Counted from the stretch's first letter, positions 1-8,970 are shown. The stretch is DNA of 64,000 nt from Bacillus canaveralius (GCF_002860125.1 NZ_PGVA01000012.1:1-64000); one strand, 5' to 3'. The notes: generated by a model not told the origin, from the letters alone. Translations and numbers: made by a program.

Positions 1-2
1 AA

Positions 3-179
3 ATAAATTTATTTGATTTGAGCTTGACAAATTCGCTTTTATTTAATGCAACGCTAGTGATTTCCATTATAAATGAGCAAAAAGAAATCCAAGAGCTATA
101 CAAGAGATTTCAATCGGTACTTGCGTCAGATCAGCATGAAATTAGTGAAGAGAACTTTTTACAGATAAAAGAGATTTAA
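3..179 (+). CDS. C-terminal end of an unidentified protein (partial)
   Basis: An open frame enters from the left edge and runs 58 codons to a TAA stop. The peptide is hydrophobic at first and then charged and helical, ending ENFLQIKEI. Its composition looks like real coding sequence. I do not recognise the family and the rest lies outside the window. It converges on the methyltransferase remnant read from the other strand, 12 bp away. Confidence 0.5.
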   Translation: MNLFDLSLTNSLLFNATLVISIINEQKEIQELYKRFQSVLASDQHEISEENFLQIKEI

Positions 180-191
180 CTCAATCCCTAA

Positions 192-758
192 TTATTTTGT
201 TGCATTAAACAAAAAGCTTTTGCAAGCATTATTTGGCTCTTTTTCAGACTCAAAGTCAGCAATCACGCTCACTTTTGAAAAACCAATGCTTTCTAAAATG
301 AGCCGGAATTCTTCTATCCCATACCAGCGCAATGCAAATCGTTGCAATTCAGTTTGGATGAGCCGGCCGTCACGCCACTTTTCATACTTCAAATAAGAGA
401 CTTTATATTGGTTGAAAAAATCAACTTCAACCAGTTTCTCTTCCATTGTAATCGTGTCACCATTTGGGCAGTCTATCGTTGTCGTTCTCAATTTGCCTAT
501 TTCAAAATCGTTATCAGGCAGAAAGATATCAACAATTAGGCGTCCGCCACACTCTAGATGGTGATAAAGCTGCCTTAACGCTTTAATTGATCCATCGCGT
601 TTTTCAATCAATAAAAATGAACCGCCTGGAATAATGATAGACTCATATTTATACGGCAAAGATAGCTCCTGTAAGCCGGATTCGTATAAATTGGCTTTTA
701 GCCCTCGTTCCCGGCATCGTTGGCCAAAACAAATGTTTATAATGTCCAGTTTCAGTGA
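192..758 (-). pseudogene. SAM-dependent methyltransferase, 5'-truncated
   Basis: The frame encodes the C-terminal two thirds of a class I SAM methyltransferase. The segment IIIPGGSFLLI followed by LRQLYHHLECGGRLIVDIF is the usual post-motif II/III region of small Bacillus methyltransferases. The homologous frame continues upstream (CRERGLKANLYESGLQELSLP) to the stop codon of the LysE gene and ends there, so the N-terminus with the glycine-rich SAM motif (about 50 residues) is gone. A residual 155-residue ORF starting MPYKYES at 659 would lack the SAM-binding loop. I infer a deletion fused the remnant directly to lysE. Confidence 0.75.
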
Positions 759-1373
759 TTATTTTATAAGAGAAATGCCTAAATAAACCGCTGTCCCCCA
801 AATCACACAGGCTGAAACTTTGTTGATAATGACCAGAAAACGACCTGATTTCGCTAGTTTGCCTGTCAGCCGGCCAGCGATGCCGAGGCCGAAAAACCAT
901 AGCCATGAGATCGTTATGCATGCCAATGTGAACACCATTTTTTCAACTCCGGCGTATTGTAACGAATTGGTTCCGATCACACCGATGGTATCGAGTATGG
1001 CATGGGGATTCAACAGCGACACTGACATCGCAAAGACAATTTGCTTCTTCGCTGAAAAGGATTGCGACGCTTCCAACTGGTCGCTGCCTGGTTTGCTTCT
1101 CCACGTAACAAATCCCATGTAGATCAGAAAAACAATACCGACAGTAAGCAGGATCATTTCCAACCAAAATGATCCGAACACCACAACGGATATCCCTAAA
1201 ACCGCTAATGAAATTAATAAAGTATCGCATATGGATGCAGTAATGATGACTGGTAATACTCTTATAAAATTTGGCTGAACGGCTCCTTGATTAAGCACGA
1301 AAACATTTTGTACTCCTAAAGGGAGAATTAAGCCAAATGCTAAAATCATTCCATGAATTATTGCAGCTGTCAT
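759..1373 (-). CDS. yisU: LysE/ArgO-family amino acid exporter (YisU-like)
   Basis: A 204-residue inner-membrane protein with about six hydrophobic segments. It has the LysE-family N-terminal pattern (LILPLGVQNVFVLNQGA) and the second-half signature SLLNPHAILDTIGVIG. The family exports basic or other amino acids. The start at 1373 is preceded by GGAGG. It is divergent from a MocR-type regulator, the same pairing as yisU-yisV in Bacillus subtilis, which suggests the regulator controls this exporter. The substrate cannot be told from sequence. Its stop codon is immediately followed by the in-frame methyltransferase remnant. The gene symbol rests on remembered synteny. Confidence 0.85.
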   Translation of the reverse strand: MTAAIIHGMILAFGLILPLGVQNVFVLNQGAVQPNFIRVLPVIITASICDTLLISLAVLGISVVVFGSFWLEMILLTVGIVFLIYMGFVTWRSKPGSDQLEASQSFSAKKQIVFAMSVSLLNPHAILDTIGVIGTNSLQYAGVEKMVFTLACITISWLWFFGLGIAGRLTGKLAKSGRFLVIINKVSACVIWGTAVYLGISLIK

Positions 1374-1430
1374 TGCCTGCGCCTCCTGGTTGTTAATGGT
1401 TTTATTTTAGTAGATTGCTTTACTGATGTC

Positions 1431-1474
1431 TCCAACCAATTGGATGGTATTTTATCCAACCAATCGCTTATAAT
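1431..1474 (+). promoter_or_regulatory. Putative MocR operator direct repeats and -10 box
   Basis: The 10-mer TCCAACCAAT occurs at 1431-1440 and again at 1455-1464, exactly 24 bp apart on the same strand, with a partial inverted copy (ATTGGATGG) between them. A consensus TATAAT lies at 1469-1474, just upstream of the MocR start. Direct-repeat operators are typical of characterised MocR regulators such as PdxR. I infer that the downstream gene product binds here and controls both divergent promoters. Confidence 0.6.
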
Positions 1475-1502
1475 GATAAAAAACTACAGGAGTGTGTCTG
1501 TT

Positions 1503-2945
1503 ATGCCTGATGAAGAGTGGCTGCCCGTTAAAGCTTCGTTAATCCCGCTCCATCAACAAATATACGAATATATGAAACGAAAAATAATGGCTGGCGAATG
1601 GACGGTTGGTACGAAGATACCGCCACAGCGAACCCTGGCAAATAAGTTCAAAGTGAATCGAAGTACCGTTGTGTTTGCTCTGGGCGAGTTAGCGGCAGAT
1701 GGATTACTCGAATCTAAAGTAGGCAAAGGTACGGTCGTGATCAATAATAGCTGGAATTTGCTCGCTTCTGTTCCGCCGCCTGATTGGAATAGCTATGTAC
1801 AGTCGGGAGCTTATCACCCCAACATCAGGACCATCCAGGAAATTAATGAAGCCGAAAAAAACCCGAACTTGATCCGGCTTGGTACAGGTGAGCTGGCTCC
1901 GCAATTGTTGCCTTCTGAGCGGATGAAGGATATTTTCAATTCGTCGAGTACATTCTCGTTAGGATACTCTGAACCAAAAGGCAATTTATACTTAAGAGAA
2001 ATGATCAGCCGATATTTAAAGAAAAAGGGGATTGAGGCTTCGCCTTCATCAATCCTGATTGTATCTGGAGGGCTGCAGGGTTTGCAATTGATCTCGCTCG
2101 GACTATTGCACCGCGGTTCGACGATTTTCCTAGAGACTCCTTCATACCTTAACTCAATCCAGGTGTTCCAGTCATCGGGCATGAATTTATTCGGGATACC
2201 TATGAATAACGATGGAATGATCATAGATTCGCTTGGGAAATTGAAGAGGCAGCATAACGGGGCATTGCTTTATACGATCCCAACCTTCCACAATCCAACC
2301 GGGATCGTGATGTCGGAAATAAGGCGAAATGATCTATTGAACGTTTGCCAGAAAGAAAGGCTGCCGATTCTTGAAGATGATGTATATGGAGATTTATGGT
2401 TTGATAGTCCTCCGCCCAGCCCGTTAAAAGCAAGTGACAAACAAGGGCTTGTCCTGTATATGGGAAGCATGTCAAAGACGCTCGGGCCTGGCTTAAGAAT
2501 TGGCTGGGTTGTTGGCCCTGAGCCTGTCATCGATCGTTTAGCCGATATTAAAATGCAAACAGATTATGGATCAAGTTCCTTATCCCAATTTGCAGTAGCA
2601 GAATGGTTATCAAGTGGTTTATATGAGGAACATGTTGAGCAAATAAGGGCCGAATTAAAATTCCGCCGGGATTTGACAATTGATATTTTAAATAAACATT
2701 TTCATGAATTGGCAAGCTGGACTATTCCCAAAGGCGGGTTTTACATATGGCTTTCGATCAAACTCCCCATTTCATACCGAAAATTATTTGAAGAGGCCTT
2801 GAAAGAAGGGATTTTGCTAAACCCGGGAAATGTTTACGACAGAAATGACCAGCAACATCTGCGGCTGTCCTATTCGTATGCACCGCTCAATGAATTACAA
2901 AAGGGATTAATAAGGCTTTCGGAGCTGATTAAAGGTCTAATATAA
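1503..2945 (+). CDS. yisV: MocR-family transcriptional regulator (GntR HTH fused to aminotransferase)
   Basis: A 480-residue regulator. Residues about 10-75 form a GntR winged helix (PLHQQIYEYMKRKIMAGEW and PPQRTLANKFKVNRSTV). The rest is a fold-type I aminotransferase domain with the PLP lysine in SMSKTLGPGLRIGW and the NPTG-type loop (FHNPTGIVMS). MocR proteins use PLP or a PLP-linked amino acid as effector. I chose ATG 1503 because GGAG precedes it and the family N-terminus begins here, although the frame is open further upstream. Paired divergently with the LysE exporter, so it probably regulates it. Confidence 0.88.
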   Translation: MPDEEWLPVKASLIPLHQQIYEYMKRKIMAGEWTVGTKIPPQRTLANKFKVNRSTVVFALGELAADGLLESKVGKGTVVINNSWNLLASVPPPDWNSYVQSGAYHPNIRTIQEINEAEKNPNLIRLGTGELAPQLLPSERMKDIFNSSSTFSLGYSEPKGNLYLREMISRYLKKKGIEASPSSILIVSGGLQGLQLISLGLLHRGSTIFLETPSYLNSIQVFQSSGMNLFGIPMNNDGMIIDSLGKLKRQHNGALLYTIPTFHNPTGIVMSEIRRNDLLNVCQKERLPILEDDVYGDLWFDSPPPSPLKASDKQGLVLYMGSMSKTLGPGLRIGWVVGPEPVIDRLADIKMQTDYGSSSLSQFAVAEWLSSGLYEEHVEQIRAELKFRRDLTIDILNKHFHELASWTIPKGGFYIWLSIKLPISYRKLFEEALKEGILLNPGNVYDRNDQQHLRLSYSYAPLNELQKGLIRLSELIKGLI

Positions 2946-2963
2946 GATTTTCAAGCAGAAAAA

Positions 2964-2990
2964 GGATAGTCAGATTGACTATCCTCTTTT
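2964..2990 (+). terminator. Rho-independent terminator after the MocR gene
   Basis: A 9-bp perfect stem (GGATAGTCA / TGACTATCC) with a 3-nt loop is followed by TCTTTT, 19 bp after the mocR stop. Confidence 0.8.
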
Positions 2991-3023
2991 GGAATTGCCA
3001 ATAGGTAGTTTGATAACTAATGT

Positions 3024-3125
3024 TTAGTATCCTCCTCCAACAAAAGCAACACCAACGATGATTAAAAGGATAAACAAAACGACGATTAGAGCAAAACCTG
3101 CTCCATATCCACCGCCACCACTCAT
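3024..3125 (-). CDS. yjcZ: YjcZ-family sporulation protein, copy 1
   Basis: A 33-residue peptide: a short glycine-rich N-terminus ([10 protein letters not shown]), one hydrophobic helix ([19 protein letters not shown]) and the terminal GGGY. This is the YjcZ small-protein family, which is abundant in Bacillus and associated with sporulation. AAGGAGGTGGG lies just upstream of the ATG. A near-identical paralogue lies at 5756-5857. The molecular function is unknown. Confidence 0.9.
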   Translation of the reverse strand: MSGGGGYGAGFALIVVLFILLIIVGVAFVGGGY

Positions 3126-3299
3126 AGTATGCCCACCTCCTTAGCTCGAATAGTATATTGTATGGAAAAGAAGCTTAGAGGGTTGGACATCTGTTTAAGA
3201 ATAGGGAAAAAGGCTGTTTAACTAAGGAAATAGCACCCTTTTCGAAAAAAAGAAATAAAAAATCCAGCCTGGTTAAAGTGGAGAACATATGGGCATATA

Positions 3300-3632
3300 T
3301 CATTTCCATCTCGCAGCATGCTCCCGGACAAGAGCTAACAGCTTTGTCATCGCTGGCGAGAGATATTTGTTTTTATGGTAGGCTACTTGCGTGCAATCCG
3401 TGCTTTATCTGTTAACATTCCATGCAGCTTTTTTTCTTTTAACTCTGATTGGACCGTAATCGATGGCAGCAGTGCAATCCCGAGGCCACACATCACGCAT
3501 TTCTTAATCGCTTCCACACTCCAAAACTCAAAAGTCTTTTGGGTTTAATTCCTTGTTTTTAAAAGAACGAATCTTGATGACTGTACTCATAATCGGAGCA
3601 TTTGGATAGGTAATTATATTTTTAGGCATAGA
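3300..3632 (-). pseudogene. LysR-family regulator remnant with two frameshifts
   Basis: Read on the minus strand, three successive frames give the C-terminal effector domain of a LysR regulator: IITYPNAPIMSTVIKIRSF, then FEFWSVEAIKKC followed by GLGIALLPSITVQSELKEKK, then TQVAYHKNKYLSPAM and LALVREHAARWK with a stop. The GLGIALLP motif after an EAIK(K/Q)CV helix is diagnostic of the LysR substrate-binding domain. At least two single-base indels break the frame (near 3545 and near 3400), and the HTH half is absent. A decayed gene. Confidence 0.65.
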
Positions 3633-3782
3633 CGACTAACAGCCATTTAAAATTTCCTCATCTAAAATTTCCTGTATGAATATCACGTATAAATGTAGAC
3701 TAGATGAGCAAGAACTGTTTAAACCTTTGCAAATATTTGCAAAGGTTTAAGTGCCTTCTAACAGTATAATTCTAACCATCCA

Positions 3783-4007
3783 TTACTTAAAAAACGATAA
3801 TATAGAACGAACTTGATTCACCATATTCATACCGTTTCTTATTTTCCCAGCATGCGACATTATTTTATTTATACCTGCCGGGAGACCCTGTGTTGAATAA
3901 GAACCATGTCTCGGTCTGGGATTTGAATGCGGTATATAGTTTTGAAACGGGCCAGAATTCCTTCTATTGGTTACCCTTCGTCTTGCATTAGGTGGATAAA
4001 ATGGCAT
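3783..4007 (-). CDS. Small basic protein, YppG/YqfQ-like, function unknown
   Basis: A 74-residue protein. The N-terminus is proline-, arginine- and asparagine-rich (MPFYPPNARRRVTNRR) and the C-terminus is a helix (INKIMSHAGKIRNGMNMVNQ). This architecture resembles small spore-associated Bacillus proteins of the YppG/VrrA (YqfQ) type, but I cannot assign a family firmly. I chose ATG 4007 because TTGGAGGTGAATAC precedes it; the frame is open upstream without a better site. Confidence 0.55.
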   Translation of the reverse strand: MPFYPPNARRRVTNRRNSGPFQNYIPHSNPRPRHGSYSTQGLPAGINKIMSHAGKIRNGMNMVNQVRSILSFFK

Positions 4008-4471
4008 GTATTCACCTCCAATATAATAACCGTATTGCTTACTTACTGACAGGAGTATAAAGACACTTGCATGTGAACAAAACTCACTCGTTCTAATCAC
4101 TTACATCCTTAGAATCGTATTATCTACGGTAACCAATATCAAAGTATCAACAATTTAGTAACTGAAGCTTCGCCAGCCAAAATATTATTCAAATCGCTCA
4201 TGTCTTAATATCACAACTTTTGTTGATTATCTTCTTATAATATATGAAAAAATGGAATCGATGATTGTGTTAAATCACTCAATGAATAAAAATGTAACGG
4301 TATATCGAAAATGATGATATTCATGGCTTTAGCGAAAATATCTACTTTAAACCTTCTAGTGCTGGAAAATTTTTTTATGGAGCTTCCAATATGATCTTTT
4401 ATTCTATTGATAATCATTGGTACTATATGCTGGGGATATTAACGGTATATGTAAGTCTAAATGTTAATCGT
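4008..4471. other. Intergenic region, no supported gene
   Basis: About 460 bp without a convincing gene. A plus-strand open stretch at about 4300-4510 (reading FSENIYFKPSSAGKFFYGASN) has protein-like composition but no start codon or ribosome site and begins just after a stop. It may be a decayed C-terminus. No recognisable RNA element. Confidence 0.35.
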
Positions 4472-4507
4472 AAAACAACCTGTTCCCTTAAGGAATCAGG
4501 TTGTTTT
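4472..4507. terminator. Terminator downstream of the VanW gene
   Basis: An 11-bp stem (AAAACAACCTG / CAGGTTGTTTT) with a 14-nt loop lies 43 bp beyond the stop of the leftward VanW gene. A/T tracts on both sides make it potentially bidirectional. Confidence 0.7.
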
Positions 4508-4549
4508 TAACTGTTTTCTCAAGGTAGCTTCATATTAACTGCGGAAAAG

Positions 4550-5449
4550 TTATTTCATCTTTTGCAAATTAATGGCTAAAGCAGGGTGACTTTCCGGGTC
4601 ATCATTAATTGCATCTGAGGAATAAATCTTAATAACAACCGTGCCTCCTTGTGCCTTAGCACGGATCAGGATGGGCTGGTTATACTTGTTTTTGAATTGA
4701 AAATCAGGACCATACCAACTTACTGTTGCGTCTCTTCCTGGTGGAACATAGGGAACTCGCCTGCTATGGGAATAGCGTTGAACAATTTCCATTCCAGCCT
4801 TATCTACTGCGTTGAATAACGTCGAAGAGACTTGACAAATTCCGCCCCCAATTCCTTCGGAAAATTCGCCTTTGACGATGACTCGTGCTTTTAAATACCC
4901 CCGTTTGGTGGTTCTCTTGCCAACGACGTGATTAAATGAAAACATCTCCCCCGGGAATAATATATGATTGTTTAGAGCTTCTACGGCAAGGGAGATATTA
5001 TGCGCACGATTTTTGTTGTTGCTATTAAAATAAGTCTGGTATTGGCCTATCTGTTGTTCTCTTATGTACGAAAGCAATTCACTGTCCACTTTTGGGTATA
5101 TGGAAAGGGTCGGAACTTCTATCTTAGCTGGGCCATTACCGAAAACATAAATCAAAAATTGATTTGTGAATTCTTGTTGGTTCAATTTATATCCGATCTG
5201 TTCTGACACAATATTTTCTTGAACATCGATTTTTGCATTTTCTGGCTCCTGATAAACTCGTCGGTCTAATTTTTCGATAAATTGAAGGTATTTGTAACTA
5301 TCAATCATCGGCTGACCAGCAGTGGGGATCACAAACTCATTTCGGTTAACAGTGAAAATCGTCTGGCCTTGCTGGGTGATCATTAGGTTATCAGGAAAAT
5401 TGACAAGTTGTGCGATTAGTAACAGTTTGGTAAACCATATGAATTTCAT
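4550..5449 (-). CDS. VanW-family protein (YoaR-like)
   Basis: A 299-residue protein with an N-terminal hydrophobic stretch that may anchor or export it. The C-terminal half is a VanW domain: FSFNHVVGKRTTKRGY, EGIGGGICQVSSTLFNA, RYSHSRRVPYVPPGRDATV and DFQFKN are all present. VanW proteins occur near peptidoglycan and spore genes, and the catalytic-looking GGGICQVSS segment is related to L,D-transpeptidase-like folds, but no reaction is established. It stands alone, between a terminator and a 300-bp gap. B. subtilis YoaR is the closest named type I recall. Confidence 0.85.
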   Translation of the reverse strand: MKFIWFTKLLLIAQLVNFPDNLMITQQGQTIFTVNRNEFVIPTAGQPMIDSYKYLQFIEKLDRRVYQEPENAKIDVQENIVSEQIGYKLNQQEFTNQFLIYVFGNGPAKIEVPTLSIYPKVDSELLSYIREQQIGQYQTYFNSNNKNRAHNISLAVEALNNHILFPGEMFSFNHVVGKRTTKRGYLKARVIVKGEFSEGIGGGICQVSSTLFNAVDKAGMEIVQRYSHSRRVPYVPPGRDATVSWYGPDFQFKNKYNQPILIRAKAQGGTVVIKIYSSDAINDDPESHPALAINLQKMK

Positions 5450-5695
5450 AATTAAGGATACCTCTCCAACTCATATTTTTTTATAATGCACCGGTATTAT
5501 TTCCCCTAAACCTTAAGTCTCTGCGGAGTATCCTTGCGTATAGCTATATATAACTGGATTTATCCTTATGTTGTAAGTTTATGATACCGACAGAATGTCT
5601 TTAGCCATTTGTGTCATTAAAAAACTCTTTTTTAATATTTCCCACATTTCGTTTATTTATTGTTATTTTGAAAAACCGAATAAATTGGATGCAAA

Positions 5696-5732
5696 ACAAC
5701 GAAGGATAGCCTATTCGACTATCCTTCGTTGT
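5696..5732. terminator. Strong hairpin after yjcZ copy 2
   Basis: A 14-bp perfect stem (ACAACGAAGGATAG / CTATCCTTCGTTGT) with a 9-nt loop begins 24 bp past the leftward yjcZ stop and is followed on that strand by GTTTTGC. The 245 bp between here and the VanW start contains no gene that I can see. Confidence 0.7.
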
Positions 5733-5755
5733 GCACTTAGGAAATAGGCAGTGCA

Positions 5756-5857
5756 TTAATATCCACCACCAACAAACGCAACACCAACAATGATTAGAAG
5801 GATAAACAGAACGACGATGAGAGCAAAACCTGCTCCGTATCCATAACTTTCACCCAT
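5756..5857 (-). CDS. yjcZ: YjcZ-family sporulation protein, copy 2
   Basis: A 33-residue peptide, [10 protein letters not shown] followed by the same hydrophobic helix and GGGY tail as the copy at 3024-3125. The two differ only in the first few residues. AAGGAGGTGGACTTA precedes the ATG. The DNA is also very similar through the coding part and the leader, which indicates a duplication. Likely a small membrane peptide made during sporulation. Confidence 0.9.
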   Translation of the reverse strand: MGESYGYGAGFALIVVLFILLIIVGVAFVGGGY

Positions 5858-6132
5858 ATTAAGTCCACCTCCTTGATTTGAATACTACATTGTATGGGAA
5901 GAGAAACGTCGCGGGTTGGACAATTTCTGAACAAAGAATTAAAAAGGGCTTTCATACTTGTAGGGGACTTCAGGACTTGCACTGTGGACATAGCTTAACC
6001 GCTAATAAAATGGATATTGGGTTAAATGTCTGGTGTTTAGTTATCAAACGTGAGTTCATTTAGAGGTATATCTTTCCACATGTTAGCCATAATATGTTTG
6101 ATAACTCTGAATCAAAAGTGGAGGGAAACAAC

Positions 6133-6825
6133 GTGGGAGAAGTTAATATTGTTTTGCTGACAACCAAAGTCGTCATCGGCTTTGTTACCTTATTTTTTAT
6201 CATTTTCATAACAGGCAGAACATCCATTTATCAATTAACTCCTTTTCACTTCGTTTTTGTATTACTGCTCGGGGATTTTTTAGGAGACACTATTTATGAA
6301 GACCGCATTGGGATCTTCTATTTTTTTTATGCTGTCGGATTGTGGACACTGCTCATGTTGGCTGTGGAGTATATCACTTTAAAAAAGAAATCATCCCGCT
6401 CTGTGTTTGAAGGCAATCCTGACATTATTGTTCGCGATGGGATTATCGATCGAAAAATGCTTAAAAAGAATAAATTGGATGTGAATCAGTTGTCGAGCTT
6501 GCTGCGTCAAGCCAATATTTTTTCAGTACGTGAAGTGAAATATGGAATACTGGAACCAAACGGCCATATAAGCACCTTATTAAAATCCAAGTACCAAAAA
6601 CCGGACAGGCAAGATCTCAATCTTCCCGATAGCCTAGTAGACCTCCCAACCACCTTGATTATTGACGGGGAAATAATATGGGATAATCTACACGAACGCG
6701 GATTTGATCAACAATGGCTACATAAGCAAATAACTGCGCAAGGATATGACAGTGAAAAAGATATCTTCTACGCCGACTGGGACGACCGTGAAGGCATTCA
6801 TATAAGCCCTATTAAAGTTGGTTAA
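6133..6825 (+). CDS. DUF421 (YetF/YcaP-type) membrane protein
   Basis: A 230-residue protein with three N-terminal transmembrane helices (VVIGFVTLFFIIFITGR, FHFVFVLLLGDFLGD, FYFFYAVGLWTLLMLAVEY). Two cytoplasmic DUF421 repeats follow, recognisable from GNPDIIVRDGIIDRKMLKKN, LLRQANIFSVREVKYGILEPNG and TTLIIDGEIIWDNLHE. B. subtilis has many paralogues, some linked to spore germination or membrane homeostasis; the biochemical role is unknown. I chose GTG 6133 because GGAGGG sits 8 bp upstream; an upstream ATG at 6094 has no ribosome site. Confidence 0.85.
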   Translation: MGEVNIVLLTTKVVIGFVTLFFIIFITGRTSIYQLTPFHFVFVLLLGDFLGDTIYEDRIGIFYFFYAVGLWTLLMLAVEYITLKKKSSRSVFEGNPDIIVRDGIIDRKMLKKNKLDVNQLSSLLRQANIFSVREVKYGILEPNGHISTLLKSKYQKPDRQDLNLPDSLVDLPTTLIIDGEIIWDNLHERGFDQQWLHKQITAQGYDSEKDIFYADWDDREGIHISPIKVG

Positions 6826-6925
6826 GTCACAGGAAAGTTAGGGGTATACGCACGAAACTAACGGAGGCCAGATGGGGCAATTGGTTAGTCATTTTCGCAA
6901 AGCCAATGGCTAATAAGCTTTGCTT

Positions 6926-7446
6926 TTAAACGATTAATAGTTCACTTTTCATAACGGTAGCTGCTTGTCCTGCCATTACAACCCTGTCGTTTTGCAAATT
7001 GATTTTAAGCACGCCACCTCTTGCAGAAGCCTGATAAGCATACATTTCAGTTTTGTTTAATTTTCTGCTCCAATAAGGAGCAAGACCACAGTGAGCTGAG
7101 CCAGTAACGGGATCTTCATTGACCCCTGCTGCTGGGAAAAAGCATCTCGAAATAAAGTCGAATTCATTTGACTTGCTTGTGACAATAATCCCTCTGGTTT
7201 GAATCGTCCCCAACAAAGAGAAGTTAGGACTTAAATTCTTGATTACATTTTCGGACTCGATTTTAATAAAATAGTCAAACCGATTTCGACCCACATAAAT
7301 AGGACTGATATTTAAAGCTTCAATCAGTTCCGAAGGATACTCACTTTCAATTATAGGCTCCGCAGGGAAATTCAGTTGAATCCATGAGCCATTCTTTGTC
7401 GCTGTAAGAAGTCCACTCTTTGTATAGAAATTTGCTTGCTGGTCTT
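6926..7446 (-). pseudogene. PhzF-family isomerase, 5'-truncated
   Basis: The C-terminal two thirds of a PhzF-type epimerase/isomerase: FYTKSGLLTATKNGSWIQLNFP, CFFPAAGVNEDPVTGSAHCG (the conserved DPVTGSAH active-site loop) and SARGGVLKI. Full-length members have about 80 more N-terminal residues, including the catalytic glutamate (N-x-S-E-T). These are missing because the frame runs straight into a sortase remnant on the other strand near 7447. The remaining ORF starts at an internal ATG (7483) and is unlikely to be active. Confidence 0.75.
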
Positions 7447-7849
7447 TTGAAGGGCGAGCAAATCGCGGTATTAATGATTCCAAAGATGAATAAGAAATTC
7501 CCTGTTTACTGGGGCACCGACGAAGATAGTTTAAAGAAAGGCGTCGGAATGTATTCTGATAAGCGATACACCGTTATTCCAGGGAAAAAGGGCATGTTGT
7601 TTTAAGCGGGCACAGGGATACGGTTTTCGATGGACTGGATTTGTCTGCGGGAGATGAGATTGTCGTCGAATTCAACAAAACACTGTATGTGTACGCCGTA
7701 GAAAAAAAGTGGATCACCCATACGGAAGACCAAAGCGTGATCGTTCCAACCGAAACGGAACAGTTGACCTTGACCACTGTTACCCGCTCGATTATTTGGG
7801 GGATGCACCGGATCGCTACATCATACAAGCAAAGAGAATCTACAAATGA
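7447..7849 (+). pseudogene. Class D sortase, truncated and twice frameshifted
   Basis: Three frames read as one class D sortase: EQIAVLMIPKMNKKFPVYWG, then GHVVLSGHRDTVFDGLDL, then YPLDYLGDAPDRYIIQAK ending at TGA 7847. The first break is a lost base in the A/G run near 7590. The second is a lost T in ACTGTTACCC near 7778, precisely where the catalytic TCYP cysteine codon should be. The N-terminal anchor is missing. The catalytic histidine (SGHRDT) remains readable. A dead gene. Confidence 0.8.
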
Positions 7850-7850
7850 A

Positions 7851-7884
7851 GAACACCTTCCTATCATGCCATAGGTGTTCTTTT
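7851..7884 (+). terminator. Terminator after the sortase remnant
   Basis: GAACACCT pairs with AGGTGTTC across a 14-nt loop and is followed by TTTTGCTTTT, 2 bp after the remnant's stop. Confidence 0.7.
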
Positions 7885-8022
7885 GCTTTTGATTAGTAGT
7901 TTCTGTGATTTATAGAATCTCTTAACAATCATTAAAACTATATTTATACCAATGTATCTTTAAATTTACATTCATTCGTTACCCTTGTTTTGTACCAATT
8001 ACAAAACAAGGAGGGAAAAACA

Positions 8023-8928
8023 GTGAAAAAAGCTGTAAGATTGGTTTTCTTGTTGTCTTTTGCGTTACTTCTTGTCGGAAGCACGCTCTCAGCTGCTCCG
8101 GGAAGACAGGCATCTGCCAGCGAGGGTGAAGCTGAAGAAATGAATTTGCGGGTGATGACGTATAACCTTAGGTATGAAAACACTATCGATCCGTCACCTC
8201 ACACATGGGATGAAAGACGACCGACCGTTCGACAGTTGATCCGCATGGAGCAGCCGGATATCTTTGGGACTCAGGAGGCTCTATATCAACAGGTTGCTGA
8301 AGTCGCAGATGATCTGCCTAAATATGAATGGATTGGCCTTGGCCGCGAAGGTGGCAGCAAAGGTGAATTCATGGCAATCTATTATAACAAAAACCGCTTT
8401 ACACCATTAGAATACGACCACTTCTGGCTTTCAGACACTCCGGAAGTGATTGGTTCCAAGTCATGGGGCAACACGATTCCTCGTATGGTGACTTGGGTAA
8501 AGTTCCCTGATACAAAAACGGACAAGCAATTCTACTTTGTGAACACACACTTTGACCATCGTTCCGTAGAAGCAAGAGAGAAAAGCGCCAGCTTGATTGT
8601 GGAAAAAATCAAAGCGTTCGATCCTGCATTGCCGGTTGTGTTGACAGGAGATTTTAATACTGCCCCTGATACGAGACCTCATCAAATCCTGACAGACGAA
8701 GGCCCATTTGTAGATACGATGGAGTCCGCCGAGCAGAAAATCAACGACCATCTCGGCACATTCAACGGTTTCCGTGATCCGACAGGTGGTAAAAACCGCA
8801 TTGACTGGATCTTAACAAAAGGAAATGTAATTACCCACTCAACAGAAATCATTGATTATCAAAAGAACGGCCAATTTCCGAGTGACCATTACCCAGTCAT
8901 CAGCAACCTGACATTGGAGTACAAGTAA
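8023..8928 (+). CDS. Secreted endonuclease/exonuclease/phosphatase-family protein
   Basis: A 301-residue protein with an N-terminal signal peptide (KKAVRLVFLLSFALLLVGS, cleavage probably after ASA near residue 31). The EEP-fold motifs appear in order: MTYNLRYEN, TQEA (metal-binding Glu), GEFMAIYYN, NTHFDH, LTGDFN and SDHYPV (catalytic His). Such proteins hydrolyse phosphodiester or phosphomonoester bonds in nucleic acids, inositides or sphingomyelin; the substrate is not evident. I chose GTG 8023 because AAGGAGGG lies 7 bp upstream. It has its own terminator. Confidence 0.85.
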   Translation: MKKAVRLVFLLSFALLLVGSTLSAAPGRQASASEGEAEEMNLRVMTYNLRYENTIDPSPHTWDERRPTVRQLIRMEQPDIFGTQEALYQQVAEVADDLPKYEWIGLGREGGSKGEFMAIYYNKNRFTPLEYDHFWLSDTPEVIGSKSWGNTIPRMVTWVKFPDTKTDKQFYFVNTHFDHRSVEAREKSASLIVEKIKAFDPALPVVLTGDFNTAPDTRPHQILTDEGPFVDTMESAEQKINDHLGTFNGFRDPTGGKNRIDWILTKGNVITHSTEIIDYQKNGQFPSDHYPVISNLTLEYK

Positions 8929-8942
8929 ATAAAACGACGATT

Positions 8943-8970
8943 CCCCGGTGCCATCACCGGGGATTTTTTC
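8943..8970 (+). terminator. Terminator after the EEP gene
   Basis: A GC-rich 8-bp stem (CCCCGGTG / CACCGGGG) with a CCAT loop, followed by ATTTTTTC. Confidence 0.9.

Noticed and set aside
4235-4417. 60-residue minus-strand frame opposite an AT-rich stretch
   Set aside because: No ribosome site; low-complexity AT-driven frame in an intergenic region.
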